In this document: positions 23,330 through 33,850 of the stretch, piece by piece
How the letters are laid out: each line of letters begins with the position of its first letter
Numbering within the stretch: position 1 is the first letter of the stretch
Source of the DNA: Stenogyne calaminthoides
Taxonomy: Eukaryota; Streptophyta; Magnoliopsida; Lamiales; Lamiaceae
Length of the DNA stretch: 64,000 nucleotides
Assembly: GCA_037126765.1 (NCBI GenBank)
Contig: JBBCBC010000001.1
Span: 21,222,622 to 21,286,621, forward strand
Direction: 5' to 3'
Notes under the pieces: model-generated
What the model was told of the DNA's origin: nothing
Databases searched by the model: none
Seen by the model: the letters and a program-made list of their open reading frames with translations, nothing else
Position numbers and translations under genes: made by a program

Positions 23330-23927
23330 TGTTGTACCCGGTTTGTGTTTTCCGGCCAACAAACAATAACAATGGATATATAGGCGATCAAAGCAAGTAA
23401 AAATGCAAGGTTTGATTACCTAGTTCGTCTGTGAATAAGATTACGTCTTGGGGCTACCAAGCCACGTATAATTCACTATAATTTCTGCCTAGTAAGCTAA
23501 GATTTTTTCACCTTTACAATGAACCGCACATGAAGTATATATAGACAAGTAATTAGGTTAAAAGCCTTCGTGGACTTCTTCCGTGGGCTTGCTAGGTTTC
23601 CAGCCGCCAGGGTTAGGGTTTCCCGGTTTATTCTGTGATTCTCGCTTCCGAATACACATACCCTGTTTACATTCCACAATATCCGCACCACTAACTAACC
23701 ATATCTCTTCCATATTTATCCCTTAGCCAACTTCGGGCCGAAGTTACCTCCAATCTGTATGCTCTTCCAAGTCACCATACGACCTTCACACTCCTCCAAG
23801 TCGCCTCGTGACATGCGTCCTCTTTTAAGTCTCCTCGCAGTCTACGCGGCCCAAGCGAAATCGTCTCTTATGACAAATATACGGTGAAAAGTCGCCACAT
23901 CCGGTCGGATTATTTCATGTTACAACA
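23330..23927 (-). repeat. Ty3/gypsy (probably Tat-like) 3' LTR
   Basis: Read on the minus strand, it starts TGTTGTAACATG and ends GGTACAACA, with matching 7-bp terminal inverted repeats TGTTGTA/TACAACA. A polypurine tract precedes it on the same strand, so this is the 3' LTR of an element extending to the right. Length is 598 bp. Assignment to Tat rests on the purine tract wording and the antisense ORF beside it, not on any pol sequence. Confidence 0.65.
23535..23544 (-). promoter_or_regulatory. Gypsy LTR TATA box
   Basis: CTATATATAC on the minus strand, mid-LTR, in the expected place for a core promoter. Confidence 0.5.
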
Positions 23928-23940
23928 ATTGCCCCTCAAG
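23928..23940 (-). other. Gypsy polypurine tract
   Basis: CTTGAGGGGCAAT on the minus strand directly before the LTR start; it fixes the element's orientation. Confidence 0.65.
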
Positions 23941-24252
23941 TCGAGGTCACAAGCTCACATCGGGGCCTTGACTTGACCCGTTGTCTTATCGACCTGCGGT
24001 AAGTCGACCTTGGAAAGTGTTTCCGAAGCGAATCGTCATCCTTGGGAAGGCGGATCGTCGCCTCGATTCCTTGAATCGACGTGAGATGTGACGGGTTCAT
24101 CATGATGGCTTTGGCAGAGAGGTGATGTCATGCACCGCGAACCCGCCCAATCGGCTGCTACGGTGTCGGTTACGCGTGATCCGTGCAACTTTGTTTCCTT
24201 CGCAGGGCCTTGAATTTGTGCATATTTCACTTTTGACCCCCTCTTCTTTTTC

Positions 24253-24260
24253 TATAAAAG
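24253..24260 (+). promoter_or_regulatory. TATA box of the antisense ORF
   Basis: TATAAAAG is followed by GGGCGAGGG and a pyrimidine-rich stretch, about 150 bp before the ATG at 24412. It is on the strand opposite to the gypsy LTR promoter. Confidence 0.55.
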
Positions 24261-24411
24261 GGGCGAGGGTTTTAGGCTTAAACCCTTCTATCTCCAACCT
24301 CCGCACACCTAAGAAATTCTTCGAATCTAGAGCTTCGAATTTCCGGCGAACTCCCGAATTCCCAATCGAGTCTGAATCAGGTAAAAACTCCACTGTTTTT
24401 TAATCTTCGTT

Positions 24412-24814
24412 ATGGCTGCTAGTTCTTCGACGAATCCCACCGCCTCTCGGCCCATGATTCTATCGTCCTCGAATGAGGACAATGTTGTTATCGCTCAGCT
24501 TCGCCGCTACCATGGGTCCCGATCCGCCACAGCCAATGTGGGGACACCCCCGACTGCTGACATCCCAAGTGATAATAGGGACGATGATGGTAATGACGAG
24601 GGTGATGATTCACAGTTCTTGGAGGAATTGGCAGAGATCACCCACCTTCCTGCACTGAATTTTAGCCCTCTCCGTACTGTTATACCGGAGAAGACATTGG
24701 CAGTGGGCCCTTTTGCCCTGACCCAAGATCATGGGGCCTTCGAACGGGCTGTTGAATATAACTCTTACGAGGCTCGAGCTCCATATAAGCGACCTAAACG
24801 CCGCTACCAGAAGT
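24412..24814 (+). pseudogene. Antisense ORF of the gypsy element, truncated by Cop-N1
   Basis: An open frame of 134 native codons runs opposite to the gypsy element and is cut when the Cop-N1 LTR begins (GAAGT, then TGTTGG). It starts MAASSSTNPTASRP, has a Ser/Thr-rich N-terminus, an acidic stretch (DNRDDDGNDEGDDSQF, about residues 53-68), and a basic end (KRPKRRYQK). I recognise no catalytic domain. Tat-lineage elements are known to carry an additional ORF, sometimes antisense, between pol and the 3' LTR, and position and strand fit that. A TATA box about 150 bp upstream suggests it is expressed separately. It could instead be a fragment of a host gene captured by the element. Confidence 0.55.
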
Positions 24815-26216
24815 TGTTGGGGTTATACTGAAAAGTATGCTTTTTACTTTGTATAACCAAACTTAATTTCTTATTTATTTACTGAAATAAATTATTTATC
24901 ACTGTTGCACTAAATATGAATGAATGTTATATATATTTATTGCAAACCTGTTCGATAAGAAAGTACGTATCACGTTGAAGTTAATTTGGTGATACCAGAT
25001 CACAGAAGATCAAATTAACAGTCCCTCGTGATTAAGTACAAATTCACAACCCAGATGGAAATGAACAATCCATCATGAAAGGTTGAAGTGTAAGGCTTAG
25101 ATTGACTTGTCTTGACCAAGAGATTACACTAGTGCATTATGATGCGCTGAATAGGACCTACATGAGGATAAATTCTTCGGTACTGAATATACAAGAATTA
25201 GACCTCAGTGGTTCGTTATTTCTTAATCCCCGTCCCTTAAATAGGATCGTGTGAAATTAGTAACTATTGCTTTGACTTATGATGGGAAGAGAATCAATGC
25301 AATTCGATACCTTGTATCTTGGGCAATATTATTAGTTACACGACGATTGCTTAGATTTAATACAGAATTGTGTGAAAGCACGTCTTGCTTGATTTGTCCC
25401 CTTGGTGGGCTCAAAATCTTTATCATATCAAATCTTGCAAGTGGAAATTTATTTTCGGTATGGATAATAATGTTGAGTTGTCTTTACTCCAAGGACAAAG
25501 ATATTAATTAATATAAAGTCTGTTCAGTGGTTTAATTAATTAATGGACTAAGATAATCTTAAACACGAGAAATAATGACCGGGAGCCATATTATTGTGAA
25601 GTCGTAATGTGGGTTAAGATGGATAGTTCAATATTAATTTTATAGTGGAATAAATTAATATTAATGGGCTTGAATAATATTTTGGCTAAATATTAAAGTT
25701 TCATAGCCCATTGGAGGTTCAATCTTAATTCTCCTAAAGACCCCTCAAGTAGCCCAAATTAAAGTCCAATTAATGAAAAGGAGAATAAAATATTTTGCCT
25801 ATTTTTCCATGAGTATTTTCCAAAAAAATAGGTAGGAAAGAGGAAAAGATTTTTTCTTGATTTTCTTGGAAAGATTTTATGGAATAAGTATTCTTGAAAT
25901 ACAAGTTTATCCCATAAATTCAAGAAAGGAAAAAAATCTTATTTCTTCCCTACTTGTATGCAATTTTCGAAAATAAGGAGCAAGAAAGGAGGAGAAGATT
26001 TTGTTGGGAGATATTTTGGGAAATAGAATATATTGGATATATTCTAGATTGTATCCTGAGGAAGAATCAAGAAAATTTCCCAATGCCGAACTTGACCTAA
26101 AATTTTCGCCCCCCACCTCTTGTCCTATAAATAGGGGATGAATAAATTAGATATCCACAAAGGTGGTGACAAATATTTTTATTTTCTCCTTCAATTAAAT
26201 CGTTCGTTGAGAATCC
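24815..26216 (+). repeat. Cop-N1 5' LTR, first part
   Basis: It begins TGTTGGGGTTATACTG and follows the family LTR to GTTCGTTGAGAATCC, where Cop-N2 is inserted. It resumes at 56738 with TTCTATCGGATT, matching the order of the uninterrupted LTRs. The last five bases (AATCC, 26212-26216) are the left copy of the Cop-N2 target duplication. Confidence 0.9.
26126..26133 (+). promoter_or_regulatory. Cop-N1 LTR TATA box
   Basis: TATAAATA followed by GGGGATGA, family consensus. Confidence 0.7.
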
Positions 26217-26410
26217 TGTGGGTTTATACGTGAAAGTATGCTTTTACTTTGTATAACCTATGTATTAAACACTTATTTACTGAAATAAATTGTTTATCAC
26301 TGTTGCTTTAAATATGATTGAATGTTATATATATTTATTGCAAACCATTCGTAGCATGCGTGACATTGTAGTTAACGTGGTGATACCATATCACAAAAGA
26401 TCACGTTAAC
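26217..26410 (+). repeat. Cop-N2 5' LTR, first part
   Basis: It begins TGTGGGTTTATACGTG, against TGTTGGGGTTAGACGTG in the 3' LTR at 54888, and ends at the Sire-1 insertion. The last five bases, TTAAC (26406-26410), are the left target duplication of Sire-1. The sequence resumes at 38370. Confidence 0.9.
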
Positions 26411-26995
26411 TGTTGGTCCCGGTGCAAACGAGTCTTACACGTGTATGGGGGGGGAATACACGTGTTCAGTGTTTTTAAAACTTTTTCTTACTAAGGTCGG
26501 CTTGGGTCGATAATCACGAAGATTAGGTTACGAGAAGCACGATCACTCGAGTCAAAGTCTCTTCGAGATGATGATCCCGAAATGCTTTCGGATACCTCGG
26601 ATAATCCCAACCGAGTCCTCGAAGTGTCGAGAGATCCCGAGTTGCTTGGATCGGATAACTAACTTCTTGAATCCTCGGAAGAGAGTTCATTTTGGTAACT
26701 ATCTGTTCTAGCTACTCGATCGTCTTGAATGGTTGGCCCTTTAGTTTATACTGTTTTAAGCTTTCTTTGAAAACCTTCCCTTTATGAAATAGTGATTAGG
26801 GCCGTGATTGATTATGCAACTTCATTGGATTGATTCCAACCAATATCGATTGAAAAAGTATGCTTTCAATCTCAGTGATGCAACAGTTAATGCACAGATA
26901 TAGAAAGCAATAAATAACACAACAATTATAGTGGTTCAGAGACTCAAGCTCCTACGTCCACTCTCCCTGACTCTTCAGAGAAATTCACTAATCAC

Positions 26996-27205
26996 TTCTG
27001 AGCTTTCTGACTACCTCGTAGTTTACTTACTCAACTTCGTACTGAGTTTTACGACTACTCCACGAGTTTACTTACTCAACCCGACCTTGAGCTTTCTGAC
27101 TACCTCCGTAGTTTACTTACTCAAACACTCACAAGCTTTCAGACTACCTCTGTAGCTTACTAACTTCTCCTCTAGAGTTTTCTGACTACTCCGCGTAGTT
27201 TACTA
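26996..27205 (-). repeat. Five tandem palindromic units in the Sire LTR
   Basis: Units of about 42-55 bp each carry a short inverted repeat ACTAC...GTAGT followed by TTACTTACTCAA or similar. They recur at 36913-37125 and, reversed, at 61833-62045. They lie downstream of the TATA box on the element strand, so they should be transcribed. Confidence 0.8.
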
Positions 27206-27513
27206 ACTCTTTACAACTTTTCTCACCAACAAACACACTCCAACTACCTTCTCAAGGATTTGGGGTTTCTCGGTTGGTTTCCAACTAGGATGAGATATCC
27301 TTTACAATGAAGCACAATGCAAAGGGTTAGGATATCTCGACTAAGCTTTGGATAATTCTTATCAAGCTAGGCTTAGTATAGTGAGCTCTCTTCAATATAG
27401 AAGCACTTGGGAAATTCTAGGTTTTTCGAGTGCTTTAACTTTTGCAAGAATAAGTTTGAGCTCTTGAGTTGCGTATAAATTTCTCGTAACCTTACAATGT
27501 AGAGGGTCACCAA

Positions 27514-27521
27514 TATTTATA
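27514..27521 (-). promoter_or_regulatory. Sire-1 3' LTR TATA box
   Basis: TATAAATA on the minus strand, preceded by GGTGTATGCC; the same in all three Sire LTRs. Confidence 0.65.
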
Positions 27522-28425
27522 GGCATACACCAAGGTCACTCTTAAAAACTATCCGTTGGAGAGACATCTTCGTGAGTTTCCTCTTATGGTGTGTGAGGAA
27601 CGGCTATATTTAGGGTTTGAAACTCCCTAACACTTTTTAGGCAATAGCCTTTCATGTAAATTTCGGTCTTCACTTTTTGCGATCTGGAACTTTTATGCGT
27701 CGACATCTTTTACAAATGACATGTCACCGCTGTCGATTGTCGATATGGTATGTGTCGTCTTCCTCTTTTTGACTTTTGTCTCCAGGTAGACACCTTCAAC
27801 GGCTCTTTTGGTTACAAACTCTGAGTTTGATATAACCTTAACAACACTTCTGACTTAGTTCCTTTTGTCTGCATTTGAATGTCTTGGCAGATATCTATTA
27901 TCTAAGGAATCGCGATCTTCTCAGTATTGCATCCTTCAGATAGATATATTCAGTACCTCAGAACATTCAGGTTTATACTGAGAATTCAGTACACTACTGA
28001 GTCTTCACTAATTACTGTGCCATCAGTATTCTTGATCTTCGATTCTCGATCTTGATCTTGCGTCTTGAGTCTTCTCGAGTCTTGAGTCTTCTTCGAGTCT
28101 TCTGAGTTTTTATAGTTATCTTGGTGATATCTTGAGTCTTCATCTTTGAGTCTTGATTCAAGAATAACCTCGAGAGTCTTGATATCTCGATTTCTGCATC
28201 GAGTCTTGAGAACCTTCGGTTTCTTGAGACATACATCGAAGTTCTTGAGTCTTGAGAACCTATCTGAACTATATCTGGCGACTATACATTTTGCGGATAA
28301 CATCCTGAATACTCTAAAAAGCCCGAATCGACTCAACTATCAAGATCATTCTGAACATGTCATACTCAGGGGTTTTGGGATCTTAATCAAAATCATATAT
28401 CTTTTATTAAATTCATCTCCCAACA

Positions 28426-28600
28426 ATTTCCCCCTTTTTGATGATGCCAAAACCTATCTTGTTACAAATATATAACCTATACTCAGGTTTCAGTTTATCC
28501 TATTACAAGATTGGTTGTCTCCCAACAATTTCTGAATCAGAGAATCTCCCAACAATTTCAGAGAGTCTCCAACAATTTAAATCATTCAACAATTTCTTCA
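28426..28600 (-). other. Sire-1 polypurine tract and repeated LTR-edge motif
   Basis: On the minus strand CAAAAAGGGGGAAAT (28440-28426) precedes the LTR. The motif formed by LTR end plus tract, CTCCCAACAATTTC on the plus strand, recurs at 28519-28532 and 28546-28559 and more loosely at 28566 and 28585. From there to 29133 I see only AT-rich spacer. Confidence 0.65.
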
Positions 28601-29133
28601 GTAATGAATCTCTTTAAATAGTTCATTACCAAATACTTAAACAATTTCCTCCATATTCAGACAATTTTTCCCATATCATCATACAATCAGTTCAGAGACA
28701 TTCATTCAGGCATATCAAAATAAAAGACATGTAAATAAGATAATGAGATATTATCTTTTGAGCATAATGATAAATCTTCATTGATGATAGGTTTGAGTTA
28801 CAGATTACAATGAGTTTATCAACAAAATCAAAAAGACAAAATTTTAAAGATTACAGAATCTTCTGAGTCTTCAGTCTTCTGATTTGGCTCTCCAGTCTTC
28901 TGCTCTTCAGTTTGCTTCATTCTCAACTTCATCGTTGGGTACCTCCAATCGAACATTCAAAAAATCTCTTCTTCACTTTCATTTCTCTCCTTAATAATAT
29001 CCGATTTGTTTCTGTGAAACCCAACCGACCAAAGATCTTGAGCAATTTCTTGAGTAATGGCCTTCTCATTCACCAAGCCATTACCAAGTCTTGGAGGAGG
29101 ATAGGAATATGGACCAGGGGCTACTATCTGTAC

Positions 29134-30777
29134 CTATCCTTCATCCGCAAGGTTAATCCAACTCTGTAGATACTTTGGATAGAAGGTTAGAAGATATTCA
29201 ATGAAAGCTTCATTCTGATCTGAGCTTTCCCCTCTCCATTCCCTGAGAACATCATAATTAAACCAGAAGGTTCTCTTGACCTCTTCCCACATATCGTTGA
29301 GTTTGATAGGCATCCATTTATCAAAGTGGGGCCACTTTAGTGCTTTTGATGTCCCTTTCCTCTTGCTCGCAAACTTCCTGAATTCACTCCTTCGCTTCTG
29401 CTCTTCGTCTATCTTCTTTCTGATCACAGACGCTCTCCGAGACCGGGCGGCAATGACTTTCTTAGCTTGTTCTATTTGGAGTGTCTTTAGAGCATCTCTC
29501 GTGTTGAAGACTTTCTTCTGAGGTTGAGACTCAGATTCTTCCGTTTCTTCATCATCCAGAATCAGCTTTCTTTGGATTGGCTTAGAAGCCTTTGCACGCT
29601 TGCTTTCAGGTTGAACACCGCCCAAGGTTTTCCTCTTTATAGGCAATTCAGCAGCAACCTGGCTTGTTCCAACCTTTGCTCTAACACTCAGTTTCTCTCT
29701 TGCAACATCAAGCATGGTTTGCTCAGAAACTCGAGTATAGATAGGTTTCTCCACCTGAGCGAACTTCAACTTCTCAGTAGCTTCGACTTCTCTTAAGGCT
29801 TTGGCTAGGTTATACATTTCAGCATCTTTCTGAGCCTTCTTCTCCAAAGTACGTGCCATGAACTTCCTGAGGTCTTCACCTTTCTTTTCCCCTTCTTGGC
29901 ACAGTAATTTGGAAGAAGTCCGGAGAGTCTTTGGTCCATGTGATATTGCTTTTGCTCACACATCGAACTTCTCCTCGCTATCTCGATCTTGTTAAGTCTT
30001 CCAAATCCTTAGATGGTTCTTGGCCACAGAAAATTCTTCAGATAAATGGGCAAACTGGCCAGAGAGTGCTTCTTTGAACATCTCTGTCATCTTGGTCATG
30101 AGCATTGAGCTCATTTCCTCAACAACAGATTTAATCATCACTTCATTCCTCTCTGCCAATTTCACCTCTAGAAATGCAGTTGACTCCTGGTGCTTCTGTT
30201 TCATTTCAAAGATCGAGCTCATCCTTGACTCCCTCCAGCTTTTCATTCAGCTTATCTTCCATGGAGGTCATCTGTGAGGTCAGAGTGTTTTGGATTAGCA
30301 CCAGCTCTGAAGAGTGACTAAGACTTTCCATCTTTTGAGCTTGATTGGCCAATGTTTCTTCCATTTGAGCAATCTTGATCATCATTGGCTCAACCTTCTC
30401 AAGTTTCTCCATCAAGGGAGTGAGATCAATCTCAGGAACCTTCTGCACCTTCTCTGCTGTTTGATCATTACGAAGCTTGACCCCCGAAGCTCCGGTCTCC
30501 AATGAGCTCCGGTCAAGAAGTGCTAGCCCGGTCGAGGTTGACCAATTTCAGGTTGATCAGCAACAGAAGTTTCCTTCTCCATCTGAGACTGATCCTCAGC
30601 ATCTCCCTGTTGGTCCCCATCTCCATCTTGAGATTTGTCTCCGCTGCTCGGGGCACCAACTTCAGTAGCTTTTCTCTCAGCTATCTTCCTCTGAACCAGC
30701 TCATCAAAATCGGAGTTTTTCATCCTGAGCTTTGTCCTTCGAACCACGAGAAGTCGGTCGAAAGGCCGCCTCCTCAT
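29134..30777 (-). pseudogene. Sire-1 extra ORF after pol (env-like position), coiled coil
   Basis: About 548 codons can be followed on the minus strand. Frame a runs 30777-30523 (MRRRPFDRLLVVRRTK..., ending in an acidic Gln/Asp stretch). Frame b runs 30502-30206, and frame a returns from 30246 to 29134 with two stops near 29990 and 29955. The centre (EIDLTPLMEKLEKVE, MMIKIAQMEETL...) has heptad spacing and should form a coiled coil. A Lys/Arg-rich part follows, then a Trp-rich end (WPHFDKWMPIKLNDMW, LREWRGE). I see no signal peptide or membrane segment. Sireviruses often carry an env-like ORF here, with a coiled coil described for SIRE1. Function is unknown; a captured host fragment is possible. 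Confidence 0.6.
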
Positions 30778-31089
30778 TCCACCAAAGCTTCCCTCCCGAA
30801 TGCGGCAATATCAAGCATCTCGGGAAGAGTCGATTGAGGATGAACACCTGTTGTCCTTAATCAAAGAAAACATCTTGCGGATCGGGGGTATGAGTGAGCT
30901 CGAGTCTGGGTCAAGAATGAACCGTTCCCCTTGCTCCTCCACTCGCCTTCTTGAATTTGCCCCTTCTTCCATCTCGGGCTCTCGTTCGGGCTTGAAGCTT
31001 TTCTTTGAGGATCAAGAAGAGATCACTCAGAGCTCATCAAGAATATTCTACGTTCCCGAGTCTCGCCAGCTTCTTGATTTGCCTTGAAA

Positions 31090-32330
31090 TCGGGATCCAT
31101 CTTGTAGTTAGTATTCATGGGAATCCTAACCGCATTGCAATCAGACACCATATTTGGCAATCGGATCTACGGTGTACTTTGCACGGTTGATGAATATTCC
31201 TTCCTTTGATTGTTTCACTTGAAGACCTAGAAAAGAAATTCATCTCTCACATCATTGACATCTCAAACTTGCTTTTACATCAATGTTGAAAACTTTTCAC
31301 ACAAATTGATGGTTTGGAGATCCAAAAATGATGTCATCAACATATATCCTAACCAAGAAGATATCTTCCCCATCTTTTATCCCTAAGCGAGTTCTATCAA
31401 CAGCCTCCTTTGACAAAACCATGGTCAAGAAGAAACCGAGAAAGTGTATCATACCATGCTCGGGGTGCTTGCTTGAGACCATACAAAGCTTTTTCCGAGC
31501 ACAGAACTTGGTCATTCTGCTTTGAAACCGGGAGGTTGTTCTACATAAACCTCTTCTTTAAGCACACCGCTTCATAAATGCACTTTTCACATCCATTTGA
31601 TAGATCGTGAACTTCATGTGGGCAAAGATATGCAAGAAACAATCGATGGCTTCTAGTCTTGCAACAAAGTGCAAAGGTGTCATCATAATCCAAGCCTTCT
31701 ACTTGGGAATAACCTTGTGCAACTAGCCTTGCCTTGTTTCTTACAATGTTGTTGTTTTCATCTCTTTTATTCTTGAAAACCCACTTGGTTCCAATGACAT
31801 TGTGCCTTTTCGTGTCTATCTACTAGCTCCCCATACTTCATTCCTTGAGAATTGATTCATTTCATCTTGCATAAAGAAGAATCCAAAGGAGAATCTTGTA
31901 GAGCTTCACCAATCTCGGTAGGTTCTTTCTCCGATAGGAAAGCGGCGAGAATAGTGCACTCTCACCATGGAACCTTCTTGTTTTAACACCTTCATTATAT
32001 CACCCACAATCGACTTGTAGGATGACTATCTAACCATTTCCTTCTTGATGTTCCCCCTTCAAAATATCCTCAACATTTGAAATGTTACGTTCGATTTAAT
32101 TCATGAACTCGAGGGAACAACAGAAAAGGAGAAAGGAATCATCTTCCTCGGGAAATTCTATTGAAACATTGTCGAGACATTTGTTCCCCTTTGGTTGATA
32201 GATTCGAAATTTGCCTCACCGTGACCACATCTTCATTGGCATCACATACCGAGTCTCAACGGTGTCTGCTCGTTGATTGGTCACCTTTGGAGTGTTGGTT
32301 TTCCCGAGTCTCACCATCCCGATTTCCATC
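31090..32330 (-). pseudogene. Sire-1 RT, decayed; RNase H missing
   Basis: The polymerase that copies element RNA into DNA. On the minus strand, FLHIFAHMKFTIYQMDVKSAF (about 31640-31570, read across its length) marks the core before the catalytic site. The piece 31515-31297 reads SSKHPEHGMIHFLGFFLTMV then DIFLVRIYVDDIIFG, with YVDD at about 31343-31332. Further on, ISFLGLQVKQSKEGIFIN-like and KYTVDPI blocks of the thumb can be read. RNase H, expected next, is not found; sequence passes within 300 bp into the extra ORF. Stops and frameshifts are numerous. Confidence 0.75.
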
Positions 32331-32340
32331 CTGAACTTCT

Positions 32341-33460
32341 TTATTCGAAGTCCGAGTCACTCCAATCATAGATAGTGGTGACTTCTTCTTTTTCGTGTTC
32401 AATGAATGATTTATCTTTCTGTTTCAGGCTTAATCTGGTGATCCTCTTAGTCAGTTCATCTGCATCATGTTCCTGGTTCTTCTGAACACAAGTAGATTCA
32501 TCAAAAACAACATGAGGTGTTTCCTCCACAATAAGAGTCCTACAGATTTGTAAACTCGAAAGCTTTTTGACTTGAAATATCCTAAGAATATTCCTTCATC
32601 GAACTTTACTATCAAATGTTTTCAACCGATCTTTACCATTATTGTGTATAAAACACTTGCAACCAAACACACGAAAGAAAGAAACAAGAGGCTTCCTTTC
32701 ATTCCAAAGCTCATAGGGTGTTTTGCCTTGACTCTTAGTCATCATGGATCTGTTCTGAGAGTAGCATGCAGTGTTGATGACTTGACCCAAAATCTTTTAG
32801 GAATATCGACCTTTATATCATTGTCCTTCCTTAAATTTCTTTTTTTCGTAGTCCTTCTCCTTCTTTCAAAGAACACCATTTTGTTGAGGGGTCCTTGCGC
32901 TTTATGTTTCATGTGAAATTCCATTCTCTGCGCACAATAATCGATATGATATGATTTATAAACTCGGTTCCTTTGTCGATCCGATTTTGACCACACTCGA
33001 TTTTTTCTCAATCTTGAGCCTTTTCAAGAACTCTGGCGGCTTTTATCTCGAGTCTTTTTCTTCTTGAAAAGAATATGACCCAAGTATATCTTGAGTAGTC
33101 ATCAACTACTACCAATGTGTATTTCCCGCCATTAGTGCTTCTCGGTGTTATTGGACCAAAAAGATCCATATCGCGATGAATCAAGTATTCTCACAAGAAA
33201 ACCTCAACTTTGCTTTTAAAAGATGCTTTTATTTGTTTTCCTTTCCGCACGATCACAAATGTGTTCCTTCTTGAACACTTCATTAGGCAACCCTCTCACA
33301 AGAGCTAATCTTGCAAGCTTGTTCGTGGTTTTGAAATTTAGGTGATTCATTCTTTTATGCCATAACCAACTGGTATCTGTGGAACTTTTAGCAACTAAAC
33401 ATGTATCTTTAGGAGTTGAACTCCAATCGCCAAAGATACACATTCCCTTTTCTTGTACCC
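32341..33460 (-). pseudogene. Sire-1 pre-integrase and integrase, decayed
   Basis: The pre-integrase zinc-binding region is at 33443-33216: WLWHKRMNHLNF gives the His pair; the Cys pair is reduced to one (HICDRAERKT). The core follows in shifting frames: an LFGPI block (about 33170), VVVDDYSR (about 33110), the GTEF region with the second Asp (about 32970), and PYELWNERKPLVSFFRVFGC (32596-32790). A C-terminal open piece, 32529-32341, has VFDESTCVQKNQEHDADE. At least four frame changes make the gene inactive. Confidence 0.75.
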
Positions 33461-33850
33461 GGTCAAGAATACTTTCTGTGATGTATCATCTTTCACAAAA
33501 CATAAGTTCTTAGAGAACTCAACATTGAAACCCTTATCACAGAATTGGCAAATTGAAAGCAAGTTATGCTTCAATCCAGATACATATGAAACACCATGGA
33601 TATGAATCGAGTCGATTTCCAAAGTTCCATATCCTTGATCATCCCCTTGGAGTTATCTCCAAAAGTGATCCGTGGTCCTCTTTGTTCAACATAGTCACTG
33701 AGTATCTTCTTGAATCCTGTCATATGTCTTAAACATCCACTGTCAAGATACCATACATCAGGGGTCTTTTCATCTCTGCTCATCAGTGCTATGTGATCTT
33801 TTATCAGCTTAGTGCCCTTTGTTTTCCTCCCCGAAAAATGATCAATTCTT
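33461..33850 (-). pseudogene. Sire-1 protease
   Basis: On the minus strand the open piece 33783-33571 reads TPDVWYLDSGCLRHMTG. The DSG triad of a copia aspartic protease is present, with Cys then Leu where family members usually have a small residue and Ser. RITFGDNSKG follows, then the HNLLSICQFCDKGFNVEF region in the next frame (33622-33395). Protease releases the mature proteins from Gag-Pol. One frameshift near 33600 separates the two pieces. Confidence 0.75.

Larger units (their letters stand above)
26411..28425 (-). repeat. Sire-1 3' LTR (2015 bp)
   Basis: In plus orientation it begins TGTTGGTCCC and ends CATCTCCCAACA. It matches 36336-38369 along its length, and 60587-62630 in reverse orientation. 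It contains five palindromic tandem units (26996-27205) and a run of GAGTCTT-type repeats (about 28020-28260). Confidence 0.92.

Noticed and set aside
26990..27210. CRISPR-like regularly spaced repeats
   Set aside because: They lie in LTRs, recur in all three Sire LTRs, have no constant repeat with unique spacers, and the DNA is plant.
29276..30837. Plus-strand open frames across the Sire-1 extra ORF
   Set aside because: Shadows of the minus-strand coding sequence; no domain and the wrong strand for the element.
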